Part shown: in pieces, positions 42,658 to 51,375 of the stretch
Layout: each line of letters begins with the position of its first letter
Numbering within the stretch: position 1 is the stretch's first letter
Origin: Achromobacter xylosoxidans
GTDB taxonomy: Bacteria > Pseudomonadota > Gammaproteobacteria > Burkholderiales > Burkholderiaceae_B
Length of the DNA stretch: 64,000 nucleotides
Direction: 5' to 3'
Assembly: GCF_001457475.1 (NCBI RefSeq)
Contig: NZ_LN831029.1
Span: 3,100,001-3,164,000 of the forward strand
Notes under the pieces: generated by a model
What the model was told of the DNA's origin: nothing
What the model saw: the letters and a program-made list of their open reading frames with translations, nothing else
Databases searched by the model: none
Program-made: the position numbers and the translations under genes

Positions 42658-43674
42658 ATGAGTCCCCCCTTGCTGCCCGATTTCGAGGACGTGGTCGCTG
42701 CCGCCGACCGCCTGGCCGGCCACGCCCTGCGCACGCCGGTGCTGCGCTCGGCGGCGATGGATGCATGGGTCGGTGCCGAATTGCACTTCAAGTGCGAGAA
42801 CCTGCAGCGTACCGGCGCCTTCAAGTTCCGCGGCGCGTTCAATGCGCTGGCGCGCTTGGACGCCGGCCAGCGCCGCCGCGGCGCCGTCGCGTTTTCGGGC
42901 GGCAACCACGCCCAGGGCATTGCGCTGGCGGGGCGGATGCTCGACATCCCGGTCACCGTGGTGATGCCGCGCGATGCGGCTGCCTCCAAAATGGAGGCAA
43001 CCCGGGCCTGCGGCGCCCGCATCGTCCTGTACGACCGCCGCGCCGACGATCGGGAAGCCATTGCGCGGCGGCTGTCGGAAAGCGACGGGCTGACCCTGGT
43101 TCCTCCTTATGACCACGCGGACGTCATTGCCGGACAAGGCACGGCCACGCTCGAATTGCTCCAGGAGACGGGTCCGCTGGACGCGCTGTTGTTGCCGCAG
43201 GGCGGTGGCGGCCTGCTGGCGGGCGCGATCCTCGCCGCTGGGCGGCTCGCGCCCCAGTGCCAGGTCTACGGCAGCGAGCCGGAGGCCGGCGATCACGGCC
43301 GCCAGTCGCTGCGGCGCGGCGCCGTGGTCCACATCGCGCCGCCGGAAACCATTGCCGACGGCGCCCGCGCCCAGCACCTGGGCGCGCTCACCTTTGCGTT
43401 GATCCGCGACGGCGCGGCCGGCATCGTGGCCGTGCCGGACCGCGCGCTGATCGAGGCCATGCGCATGTTCGCGCAGGCCATGAAGCTGGTGGTCGAGCCC
43501 ACCGCTTGCCTGGGCCTTGCGGCCGCGCGCCATGGCGGCCTGCCGCTGCGAGGCAAGCGGGTCGGCGTGGTGGTAACCGGCGGCAATGTGGACCTGCCGC
43601 GCTACCTGGCGCTGCTGGGCGCGGCGGACTCGGATGGCGTGGACGCGGACCTACTGGCAACCAGATCCAGTTGA
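42658..43674 (+). CDS. Threonine/serine dehydratase-like PLP enzyme
   Basis: A 338-residue fold-type II PLP enzyme. The cofactor lysine is Lys56 in TGAFKFRGA; SGGNHAQGIALAG and the glycine loop PQGGGGLLAGA are standard. No C-terminal ACT domain is present, so it is not the allosteric biosynthetic threonine deaminase. Candidates include catabolic threonine/serine dehydratase or hydroxyaspartate dehydratase. It is divergent from tauA; ATG 42658 is preferred over 42604 because it matches the family N-terminus. Confidence 0.85.
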   Translation: MSPPLLPDFEDVVAAADRLAGHALRTPVLRSAAMDAWVGAELHFKCENLQRTGAFKFRGAFNALARLDAGQRRRGAVAFSGGNHAQGIALAGRMLDIPVTVVMPRDAAASKMEATRACGARIVLYDRRADDREAIARRLSESDGLTLVPPYDHADVIAGQGTATLELLQETGPLDALLLPQGGGGLLAGAILAAGRLAPQCQVYGSEPEAGDHGRQSLRRGAVVHIAPPETIADGARAQHLGALTFALIRDGAAGIVAVPDRALIEAMRMFAQAMKLVVEPTACLGLAAARHGGLPLRGKRVGVVVTGGNVDLPRYLALLGAADSDGVDADLLATRSS

Positions 43675-43999
43675 CGTTCGACCATCTGCCGGGTTCCTCG
43701 CCGCAGGCGCAGGCTGGCGGCCTGCGCACCCTGGCAACCAGCGCCAAGCGCTCGCCCGTGCTGCCGGACGTGCCGACGCTGGCCGCGGCCGACGTGCCAG
43801 GTTATGACGTCTAAGTGTCGTTCGGCGTCGTGGCGCCCCCGGCCATCGCGGGGCCGCCGCGCTTGTGGGGAATTGCAGGCGCTGCCGGTCCGATCGGGGC
43901 CGGCCGCCGTCGCGCCGATACGGCAGGCGCTGGACCGCGCCGCGCCCGGCCAGGCGCGCGACGACCTGGCGGCGGCGCTGGCCCGCCTGGACGCGTCAT
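43657..43999 (+). pseudogene. Remnant of a tripartite-transporter (TctC/Bug) binding protein
   Basis: Just after the dehydratase, one frame reads LTFDHLPGSSPQAQAGG, TLATSAKRSPVLPDVPTLA and VPGYDV, the classic C-terminal Bug-family pattern. A stop follows (TAA 43812-43814), after which the same frame continues SFGVVAPPAIAG, also Bug-like. There is no signal peptide or N-terminal two thirds. The rest to 43999 is unassigned (a different frame reads VAPIRQALDRAAPGQ). I call it a decayed gene fragment. Confidence 0.7.
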
Positions 44000-45471
44000 G
44001 ACGCGGGCTGGCCGTCGCTTTCGGGAGCCAGGCGTCGCATCGTGGCTTCGCTGACGCCGGTTGCGCGCAGCTCGTCGGCGAGCCGCTCGGCCCGTTCGCG
44101 CTGGCCGGGCGGCATGTGGGTCAGGAGCATGTCGCGATACTGCGTCATCTCCTCGTCCGGCGAGGCAATGGCGCTGATCAATGCGAAGGCGGCTTCCAGG
44201 TTGCGCGGCACGCCGCGTCCTTCGGCGTACATCACTCCCAGGCCGAACGTCGCCTGGCGGTGGCCTTGCGTGGCCGCCTTGCGCATCAGACGCACGGCCT
44301 GCGCATCATCCTGCGCGACGCCATCGCCGTTGGCATACATCACGGCAAGGTTGAACTGCGCTCGCGGATAGCCCTGGTCGGCTGCTTTCCCGTACCACGC
44401 CCGGGCCGACGCGAGGTCGCGCGGCACGCCGCGTCCGAAGTCGTATTGCCGCGCCAGGTTGTACTGTGCCGTATCCAGCCCTTGCTCGGCGGCCCGACGG
44501 TACCACCGCACAGCCTGCGATTCGTCCTTCGGCACGCCTCGTCCCTGCTCATACAGCGTGCCCAGCGTGTCCTGGGCCGGTGCATGGTCCTGCTCGGCGG
44601 CTTTGCGCAACCATTGCGAGGCGTGCAAATCGTCCTGGGGCACGCCCCGGCCGGACAGATAAGCGCCGCCCAGGCGGTCCTGCGCGGCGGCATTCCCCTG
44701 GTCGGCGGCGCGGCGCCACCACTGCACGGCGAGCTTATCGTCGGCGGGCACGCCACTGCCGGTGAAGTACATGGCGCCGAGATTGTTCTGCGCTTTGGGC
44801 AGCCCCTGTTCGGCGGCCTTGCGGAACCACTCGACCGCCTTGCCGACGTCGCGCGGCCCGCCCAGTCCGTCCGCGTACATGACGCCGAGGTTGTTCTGGG
44901 CCTCGGCGTGGCCCTGGGCCGCCGCCAGGGCGAACCAGCGCCTGGCCTGGGCATCGTCCCGCCGCGGGGCAGGGGCGTCGAAGAAGTGGTCGCCCAACTG
45001 ATACCGGGCCTCGGCGTGGCCCTGGTCGGCGGCGCGGCGCCACCATTGCACGGCCAGGTCTTCCTGGCGCGCCACCCCCTGGCCCTGGGCGTACATCCGG
45101 CCGAGCATGGTCTGCGCTTCGGTGTTGCCCTGGACGGCGGCTTTCTCGCACCATTGCGCGGCAAGCGCGTAGTCTTGCGGCACGCCGCGACCGTTCGCAT
45201 ACATCACCGCCAGATTGAACTGCGCGCCGGCTTCCCCCTGGTCGGCGGCGCGGCGCAACCATGCCACCGCTTGCGCATCGTCCTTCTCGCCGCCTTGCGC
45301 ATTCGCGTACATCAGGCCCAGGCCGTCTTGCGCGCCGGCCGCCAGCGGCCCGCAGCACAAGGCCAGCAACAGGAGCGCCGCGGGCCATCGCGCCGGGCGG
45401 CCCGGCTGGCGCCGCCGGATGCGTTGGCTGCTCCCGCCGGGGGGTGAACGAACCGAGGAAATCAAAACCAC
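43996..45471 (-). CDS. Exported Sel1-repeat protein
   Basis: A 491-residue protein. A signal peptide (basic start, WPAALLLLALCCGPLAAGA, cleavage near residue 47) is followed by ten 36-residue Sel1 repeats and a partial eleventh, each with the pattern xLxxMYAxGxGVxxDxxxAxxWxxxAAxQGxxxAQ. These helical repeats form a protein-binding solenoid. GTG 45471 has a strong site (CAGGAG). It is the last gene of a leftward row with an immunity-like protein. Confidence 0.92.
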   Translation of the reverse strand: MVLISSVRSPPGGSSQRIRRRQPGRPARWPAALLLLALCCGPLAAGAQDGLGLMYANAQGGEKDDAQAVAWLRRAADQGEAGAQFNLAVMYANGRGVPQDYALAAQWCEKAAVQGNTEAQTMLGRMYAQGQGVARQEDLAVQWWRRAADQGHAEARYQLGDHFFDAPAPRRDDAQARRWFALAAAQGHAEAQNNLGVMYADGLGGPRDVGKAVEWFRKAAEQGLPKAQNNLGAMYFTGSGVPADDKLAVQWWRRAADQGNAAAQDRLGGAYLSGRGVPQDDLHASQWLRKAAEQDHAPAQDTLGTLYEQGRGVPKDESQAVRWYRRAAEQGLDTAQYNLARQYDFGRGVPRDLASARAWYGKAADQGYPRAQFNLAVMYANGDGVAQDDAQAVRLMRKAATQGHRQATFGLGVMYAEGRGVPRNLEAAFALISAIASPDEEMTQYRDMLLTHMPPGQRERAERLADELRATGVSEATMRRLAPESDGQPAS

Positions 45472-45561
45472 GTCTTGCTCCTGAATCGCGCGGATCGCCG
45501 CAAACGCGGAAGGGGTTCCACGCTTTCCGCCGCATCCGCAAGGTGGACGACAGGCCGGGCG

Positions 45562-46188
45562 CTATTGGCCCGTGCCCAGGGACGTCGCGTGCCGCGCCGC
45601 GATCCATGACAATGACCCGACGTCGGCGCCGCCGGTCTCGATGACGTCGGTGCCGGCCATCATCAATCCGTAGCCGTGCTCATCATCCCAGGCGCAGCGC
45701 AAGTCCAGGCCGATGTAGGGCCCGCCGTCGACGGGGTGGAACGTGATGCTGTTCAGGCGGATCAAGGTGAGCAAGGTCTGCTCGTCCCAGTGCGGCGGCA
45801 GGCGGAAGGCATCATCGTCCAGCACGATGCCATCCTGCTCGGCGCGCAGGCGCGGCAGGTCCGCCAGCATGGCATCCACCACCGCGCGGTGGAATGCGGC
45901 GTCATGGTCCAGCAACCATCGGGCCGCCGCGATCATCATCGGCGCCGGCTGCTCGCCGGCGCCATCATCGTTCTCGAAAAAGGCGATGACTTCACCGTCC
46001 TGCGCGAGCCGGTCGTGGCGGGCGTGGCCTTTCGATGCGGCAAGGGCGCTGGCGCCGCGCAATCGCGACGTCGCGGGCAGCGGCAACGCCGCCAGCCAGA
46101 CGCGCCAGGCGCTGTTCGGCCCATAGAGCGTCGGCAGGCCGGGCACCGATAGCGGCACGTAGTCCGGTGGAATCTGGTCGGTATGCAT
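45562..46188 (-). CDS. Hypothetical cytosolic protein, possibly DUF6985-like
   Basis: A 208-residue protein with no signal or membrane segment. The C-terminal part (LTLIRLNSITFHPVDGGPYIGLDLRCAWDDEHGYGLMMAGTDVIETGGAD) resembles DUF6985-type domains often seen in immunity-like proteins; the assignment is tentative. The middle contains YGPNSAWRVWLAAL and a long helical part. ATG 46188 is preferred over the upstream start. It lies 39 bases downstream of the S41 homologue. Confidence 0.6.
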   Translation of the reverse strand: MHTDQIPPDYVPLSVPGLPTLYGPNSAWRVWLAALPLPATSRLRGASALAASKGHARHDRLAQDGEVIAFFENDDGAGEQPAPMMIAAARWLLDHDAAFHRAVVDAMLADLPRLRAEQDGIVLDDDAFRLPPHWDEQTLLTLIRLNSITFHPVDGGPYIGLDLRCAWDDEHGYGLMMAGTDVIETGGADVGSLSWIAARHATSLGTGQ

Positions 46189-46227
46189 CGGTTTGCTCCT
46201 TCGTTCCGGGTCGGGCATGGGCCCGCC

Positions 46228-47628
46228 TCAATCGGCGGTTGCGTGGGCCAGGGCGGCCCGCGCCGCCAGCAGGGCCACGTCGGCGCCGGCGGGCGCGCCC
46301 GCCACCGCGTCGCGCACCCGTTGCGCCAGGGCGCCGTTGAAATCGGCCGCGATATCGTCGCGCACCGTGATGCGCCGCTTGGCCTCGTCGAGCCGCATGT
46401 CCGGCGCCACCCCTGTCCCGTCCAGCCGGGCGCCGTTGGCGCGGTGGACACGGTGGGTGGTGACGATCAGCGCGCCCTGGCCGGCGGGCAGCGGCAGGAC
46501 GGTCTGGATCGTGCCCGCGCCCAAGGTCTTCGCGCCGATCAGCAAGGCGCGGCCGTGGTCCTGCAGGGCGGCTGCCACGATTTCCGCGCCGGCGGCGGTG
46601 CGGCGATCGACAAGCACCACCATTGGCACGCCACGCGGCACGAGAGGATCGCGGGCGCGCAGCGCGCGAACGTTGTCCGGGGCGCGGCCGCGCAGGCTGC
46701 CGATCACGGACCCTTCGGGCAGCGCCAGGCCGGCGACCTGCTCGGCCGCGTCGAGCAGCCCGCCGGCGTTGCCGCGCAGGTCCAGCACCAGGCCCGCCAG
46801 CGGCGCGGCGGCGCGCGTGGCCGCCGCGTCGACGGCATCCCGCAGCTGGCCGCCGGTTCTGCTGTCGAAGGCGGAGTTGCGGATCACCGCGACCGCGCCG
46901 TCCAGTTCCCAACGCACCGTGGGCGGCGCCTGCACCGGCCCGCGCACGGGTTGCGCCATGATCGCGCCAGCCGTGCCCGGCCGCCGCAGCGTGAGCATGG
47001 GACGGGTGCCGGGCGCGCCGCGCAGCAGGGCAACGGCTGCGGGCAGCGGCAGGCCCGCGGTGGCGCGGCCGTCCACGCGGGTCAGGATATCGCCGGCCTG
47101 GATGCCGGCTTGTTCACCGGGGCCGCCAGGCAGGGGCCGCACGACGGTCAGGGCGCCGTCCCGGATCGACAGTTCGAGGCCCACCGATGCAGGCGGCGGC
47201 GCCAGTTCGGCGCGGGAGGCGACGCGGCTATAGGGGTCAAGGCCGGTCATCATGCCGCGCAGGGCCGCATCCAGGGCCGCCTCGCGCGGCGCGCCGTCGC
47301 CAAAGCGCAGGATCTCGCCGGCCAGGATGCGGGTCTGGGGGGTAATGCCCTCGGCCTGCCTGCCGGCCAGGATGGCCTGTTCAATCCCGGCCTGGCGTGA
47401 CGGAGCGGCCGTCTCGGGCAGCGCGCCGAGCGCGCGCAGGCCGCGCACGGTCAGGGCGCCCGAATCGAGCGGATCGACATACTGGTTCACCACCTGGGTC
47501 ATGGCGGCCGCGAGCGTGGTTTCGATCTCCTGGCGTTCGAGGGCCGCGGCGGGCGTAGCTTGCGCGACGGCGCCCGCCAGCAGCAGGGCGCGCAGTGACC
47601 GCCTCAGCGGGAAGCTGCGCCCGTTCAA
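46228..47628 (-). CDS. S41-family peptidase homologue lacking the catalytic Ser and Lys
   Basis: A 466-residue exported protein: signal peptide (ALLLAGAVAQATPAAA), helical N-terminal domain, PDZ domain (VRPLPGGPGEQAGIQAGDILTRVDG) and a C-terminal-processing-protease core. In active enzymes the core reads (S/T)ASASE and later GKG; here it reads TAAGAE and GAG, so the catalytic Ser (position 346) and Lys (position 371) are both Ala. The fold motifs around them are intact (VVLVDRR, ALQDHGRALLIG). It is probably a non-catalytic peptide-binding protein. Start: TTG 47628 behind AAGG, uncertain. Confidence 0.85.
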   Translation of the reverse strand: MNGRSFPLRRSLRALLLAGAVAQATPAAALERQEIETTLAAAMTQVVNQYVDPLDSGALTVRGLRALGALPETAAPSRQAGIEQAILAGRQAEGITPQTRILAGEILRFGDGAPREAALDAALRGMMTGLDPYSRVASRAELAPPPASVGLELSIRDGALTVVRPLPGGPGEQAGIQAGDILTRVDGRATAGLPLPAAVALLRGAPGTRPMLTLRRPGTAGAIMAQPVRGPVQAPPTVRWELDGAVAVIRNSAFDSRTGGQLRDAVDAAATRAAAPLAGLVLDLRGNAGGLLDAAEQVAGLALPEGSVIGSLRGRAPDNVRALRARDPLVPRGVPMVVLVDRRTAAGAEIVAAALQDHGRALLIGAKTLGAGTIQTVLPLPAGQGALIVTTHRVHRANGARLDGTGVAPDMRLDEAKRRITVRDDIAADFNGALAQRVRDAVAGAPAGADVALLAARAALAHATAD

Positions 47629-47698
47629 CGTTCACCGCCTTGTCGCGGACCCCGCCGCGCACGGCGGGATGGCAGCGGCCGGGGCGGGCGAGGACGGA

Positions 47699-48187
47699 TC
47701 AAGCCCGGTCTCCTGGCGACGACGGGGATGACCGAAGGGAGGGCGCAGTCCTGTCGGGCCGGGCGATGCACCAGAAGCTGGCGCCCACCAGGGCGCCCAG
47801 GACGGCGGCGGACAAGGGCACCCCGGGGCGCGACACGACGGTGTCGGCCAGCATGTACAGGGCCAAGCGCAGGTCGCCAGGGCCGAACAGCGAGGCGATG
47901 AGAAGCGCGGCGCACCAGCCGGCCAGGCCGATGGCGGTGAAGGCCAGCACGTAGGGCGCCAGCGTGACGCGGCCGCGCCGCCGCAGCACGCGATGCGCCG
48001 GCAGGCCCAGCACGGCCATGGCGATGGCGCCGGCCAGCAGGCCCAGCAGCGTGGCCATGAGGGTCCAGTCCGGCTGCCCGCCGGCGCCGATGAAGCCGGG
48101 CTCGCGCCAGAAGAGCCGCGCTTGCAGGCCCAGGAACAGGGCGGTCCAGAACGGCCCGGCCAGAAAGGCAAAGAGAAGTCTCGTCAT
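47699..48187 (-). CDS. Four-helix membrane protein, unknown
   Basis: A 162-residue inner-membrane protein with hydrophobic segments near residues 4-22, 42-62, 78-102 and 122-142, and a disordered Ser/Pro-rich tail. I do not recognise the family. Its start overlaps the Rap1a-like gene stop by four bases, so the two are translated together. Confidence 0.75.
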   Translation of the reverse strand: MTRLLFAFLAGPFWTALFLGLQARLFWREPGFIGAGGQPDWTLMATLLGLLAGAIAMAVLGLPAHRVLRRRGRVTLAPYVLAFTAIGLAGWCAALLIASLFGPGDLRLALYMLADTVVSRPGVPLSAAVLGALVGASFWCIARPDRTAPSLRSSPSSPGDRA

Positions 48188-48552
48188 CCTGGGCAGGCAA
48201 ACGACTGCCGCAGCGCCTCGCTCACGAGCGGACCGGCATTTCCGCCGAGACGGCTGGCGGGCAGTGTGGACAGGTAGCTGTACACCCTGTCCTTCAGTTC
48301 ATGCGGCAGGACGCCGCCGCGGGTGCACCAGGCCGTGCCTTGCGTCAGGTCGGCGATCCCGAGCACATAGGCTTGCGCATAGGAGGAAGAGAACTGGCGG
48401 CCAAGCGATGCGTCGCGAATCTCGGAGGGCATCCGGCCTTCCAGGGCCGCGACCAGCTCGGCGCCGGTGAAGTGCCAGGTCCGGGTTGCCTGCGCCTGGC
48501 AGGTGGCGAAGGCGGAGGCGGACAACATGATGATCAACGCCAGGCGTTTCAT
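48184..48552 (-). CDS. Rap1a/Tai-family immunity-like protein
   Basis: A 122-residue exported protein: signal peptide ending TCQA/QAT, then the Rap1a/Tai pattern (FTGAELVAALEG, YAQAYVLGIADLTQGTAWC, YLSTLPASRLGGNAGPLVSEALRQSFAC) with conserved cysteines. Known members neutralise periplasmic amidase effectors of type VI secretion. No effector gene is adjacent, so it may be an orphan immunity or a repurposed family member. It heads the leftward row. Confidence 0.8.
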   Translation of the reverse strand: MKRLALIIMLSASAFATCQAQATRTWHFTGAELVAALEGRMPSEIRDASLGRQFSSSYAQAYVLGIADLTQGTAWCTRGGVLPHELKDRVYSYLSTLPASRLGGNAGPLVSEALRQSFACPG

Positions 48553-48932
48553 TGGCAGCTTCACCCTTCGGCCCGACTGGCGGCCCTGAGATCGTGTGCA
48601 TTCGGTTGTCGATGGATGCGTGGGATCTTAGCACCCGTGGCCGGGCAGGCCATACCGGCTCTCGGCACACAGACAGGGTGGATGTAGAGCGCGGCCGCCA
48701 TCTCCGGCGTCCGGATGCTTGCGGCCGGCATGCCGGATATCCGCCTCAAGCTCGCCTCGCGAGCGGAAATTCCGGCGATTTTCGCGCTTGATACCCTCAG
48801 ATCAAGGGGGGCGCTGGCGTTTAGTTATATTTCATACATATGTTGTATGATATATAACGAATAAGGAAAATTACTCACGATAAGATTCCATTATCGTGAG
48901 TAAATCATCGATATCTGCCCAGGAAACCCGCC
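48553..48932. promoter_or_regulatory. AT-rich intergenic segment with two long palindromes (kfrA-like operator region)
   Basis: A 380-base gap. Palindrome 1: GTTATATTTCATACA (48824-48838), TATGT, TGTATGATATATAAC (48844-48858); arms match at 14 of 15. Palindrome 2: TTACTCACGATAA (48871-48883), 7 bases, TTATCGTGAGTAA (48891-48903); 13-base arms match perfectly. Both sit within 110 bases of the KfrA-like start. KfrA proteins repress themselves through inverted repeats. The AT content contrasts sharply with the surroundings. Nothing else is evident to the left. Confidence 0.75.
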
Positions 48933-50003
48933 ATGGCCACCGGAATCACCGAACAGGACGTCTGGCGCGCCGCCGATGCCTTGCTGCTGGAAGGGGCGCG
49001 CCCCACCATCGAGCGCGTGCGCCAGAAGATCGGCCGCGGCTCGCCCAATACGGTCAGCCCGCACCTGGAAACCTGGTTCCGCGCATTGGGCGCCCGGATC
49101 CAGGACCCGGGCGCTTTCGCCGCGCCGACGCCGGTGCCGCAGCCCATCGCCCAAGCCGCCGCGCACTTCTGGGAGGCCGCCCTGTCGGCGGCCAGGGCCG
49201 ACCTTGCCGGCGCCAATCGCGAACGCGAAGACGCGCAACGGGCGGAAGACCAGCGCCTGGCCGACCTGGCCGCGCAATTGGCCCGGCGCGAGGCGTTGCT
49301 GGCCAGCCGCGAGCGCGACCTGGAAGAAGCCCTGAAAGTCGCGACCGGGCAGTTGGCGGCAACGGAAGCGCGCCTGCGCACGGCCGAAAGCCAGCTGCGC
49401 CAGCGTGACGAGGCGCTGGCCCACGGCCAGCAGCAGCTTGCCGATGCGCGCGCCGCCTTGCTGGCCCAGGTAGCCGATGCCGAACGCGGCCGCCAGGAGC
49501 AGGCCGAGGCGCTGGCGGCCGCCCATGCGCGCCACACGGCGCATGAACGCCGCTGGCTCAACGATCTGGACGCCGAGCGCGGCAATGCCAAGCGCCTGCA
49601 GGCGCGCCTGGAAGACCTGCTGGCGGCCCGCCAACAGCAGGCCGAGCAGTCGCGCCAGGCCCTGGCGCAAGCGGCCGAGCGCCTGCATGCGGCCGAGGCC
49701 GAGGCCGCCGAGCGCCTGCGTGTGGCCGAATCCGAGGCCGCCGCGCAACTGCGCGCGGCGCAGGCCGAGGCCCAGGCGGAGCAGGGCCGGCGGCTGGCCG
49801 AGCTGGCCACGGTGCGGGAAGCGCTGCAGGCATCGCGCCGCCGCGAGCAGGAGCTGGCCCAACGCCTGGCGGCCGCCGAAGCGCAGCAGGCCGAATTGAT
49901 GGCGCAACAGAAAGCCCGCGACGCGCAGCTGCTGGAACTCACGCGCCACCTGATTTCCGCCCCCGCCGCGCCGCCGCCAGCGTCTGGCGGCGGCGCCGCC
50001 TGA
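48933..50003 (+). CDS. KfrA-like DNA-binding coiled-coil protein
   Basis: A 356-residue protein with a KfrA N-terminal DNA-binding domain (residues 1 to about 60; ITEQDVWRAADALLLEGARPTIERVRQKIGRGSPNTVSPHLETWF), then a coiled coil of about 230 residues rich in Ala, Arg, Glu and Gln. Plasmid KfrA proteins act in autoregulation and plasmid stability; chromosomal copies are less understood. The palindromes upstream are probable operators. Confidence 0.9.
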   Translation: MATGITEQDVWRAADALLLEGARPTIERVRQKIGRGSPNTVSPHLETWFRALGARIQDPGAFAAPTPVPQPIAQAAAHFWEAALSAARADLAGANREREDAQRAEDQRLADLAAQLARREALLASRERDLEEALKVATGQLAATEARLRTAESQLRQRDEALAHGQQQLADARAALLAQVADAERGRQEQAEALAAAHARHTAHERRWLNDLDAERGNAKRLQARLEDLLAARQQQAEQSRQALAQAAERLHAAEAEAAERLRVAESEAAAQLRAAQAEAQAEQGRRLAELATVREALQASRRREQELAQRLAAAEAQQAELMAQQKARDAQLLELTRHLISAPAAPPPASGGGAA

Positions 50004-50075
50004 GGCCGCGCCGCGCCGCGCCCGCCGAAGTTCGGATAAATTCATACACGGCCAATCCGCCGCCTGGAGTCCAGC

Positions 50076-51182
50076 TTGAACCCGAACCCACGTCCGTCCG
50101 CGGATCTTGCCCGCAACCTGCTCGTCGTCGTCATCCTCTCGGCGCTGATGATCGGCAGCCTGTATGTGCTCAAGCCGTTCCTGTTCGGCTTGATCTGGGC
50201 CACCACCATCGTGGTGGCGACCTGGCCGGTGATGCTGGCGGTGCAACGGCGCTGCGGCGGCCGCCGCTGGCTTGCCACCGTGGCCATGCTGATCGTGCTG
50301 CTGGTGGTGATCGTGCTGCCGCTGTACCAGGCCATCTCGACGCTGGCCCTGCATGGCGGGGCCATCATGACCGCGATCAAGGGCCTGCCTGACTATGCGC
50401 TGATGGCGCCACCGGGCTGGGTGCGCGGCATTCCGCTGGGCGGCGAGCGCATCGCGCATGAATGGCAGGCGCTGGCCGACGCCGGCGCCGGCGGCCTGCT
50501 GGCGCGGCTGGAGCCGTACATCACCATGGCGGCCAAGTGGCTGCTGAGCAATGCGGCCATCGTCGGCGTGTTCGTGATGCACATGCTGATCACCATCGTC
50601 ATTGCCGGCATTCTCTACAGCCAGGGCGACGTGGCGGCGGATTTCATGCAGCGCTTCGCCAACCGGCTGGCAGGGCACCGTGGCGTGGCGGCGATCCGCC
50701 TGGCGGGCCTGTCGATCCGCGCGGTGGCGCTGGGCATCGTGGTGACGGCCGTGGTGCAGTCGGCGCTGGGCGGCCTGGGCCTGTGGATCGCCGGCGTGCC
50801 GGCGGCAGGCATCATCACGGCCTTGATGCTGATGCTGTGCCTGGCGCAACTGGGGCCTTTCCTGCCCCTGCTTGGCGGCGTGATCTGGCTGTTCCAGAAC
50901 GACATGAAAGTGGCGGCGGTCCTGCTGCTGGTATGGGCGGTGCTGGTCACCATGCTCGACAACCTGCTGCGGCCGCTGCTGATCAAGCGCGGCGTGAACC
51001 TGTCGATGCTGCTGATCCTGGCCGGGGTGCTGGGCGGCATGTTCGCCTTCGGCATTGTCGGCCTGTTCATCGGCCCGGTGATCCTGGCGGTGACCTCCAC
51101 ACTGCTCAAGGCCTGGGTCGACGAAGTGCCGCCGCCGGCCGCCGACGCGTCGCTGGCGGCTCGCCCGTCCGTCGAGCCCTGA
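50076..51182 (+). CDS. ydiK: AI-2E family permease YdiK
   Basis: A 368-residue inner-membrane protein with about eight helices, in the AI-2 exporter/permease superfamily. N-terminal LARNLLVVVILSALMIGSLYVLKPFLFGLIWATTIVVATWP and LITIVIAGILYSQGD fit YdiK. The transport substrate is not established for YdiK. Confidence 0.9.
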   Translation: MNPNPRPSADLARNLLVVVILSALMIGSLYVLKPFLFGLIWATTIVVATWPVMLAVQRRCGGRRWLATVAMLIVLLVVIVLPLYQAISTLALHGGAIMTAIKGLPDYALMAPPGWVRGIPLGGERIAHEWQALADAGAGGLLARLEPYITMAAKWLLSNAAIVGVFVMHMLITIVIAGILYSQGDVAADFMQRFANRLAGHRGVAAIRLAGLSIRAVALGIVVTAVVQSALGGLGLWIAGVPAAGIITALMLMLCLAQLGPFLPLLGGVIWLFQNDMKVAAVLLLVWAVLVTMLDNLLRPLLIKRGVNLSMLLILAGVLGGMFAFGIVGLFIGPVILAVTSTLLKAWVDEVPPPAADASLAARPSVEP

Positions 51183-51375
51183 GCCGCGCAAACTGTCCCG
51201 CACGGGCCGCCGTGGGAAAACCGCGTAACATCCGCGCCAGGCCCCATGCCTGCGCCGAGAGCGCCGCGCGGGGCCGGTCTGTTCCCGCCTTTCACGCTGT
51301 ATTCGAGATGACGATATTTCCGCCGATTTCCCGATCCATCCATTTCCCGGTCCTCCTTTCTTGCGCGGGCCGGCC

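Noticed and set aside
43804..44001. Short rightward frame after the Bug remnant (VAPIRQALDRAAPGQ)
   Set aside because: No start signal or family match; it probably belongs to the decayed region.
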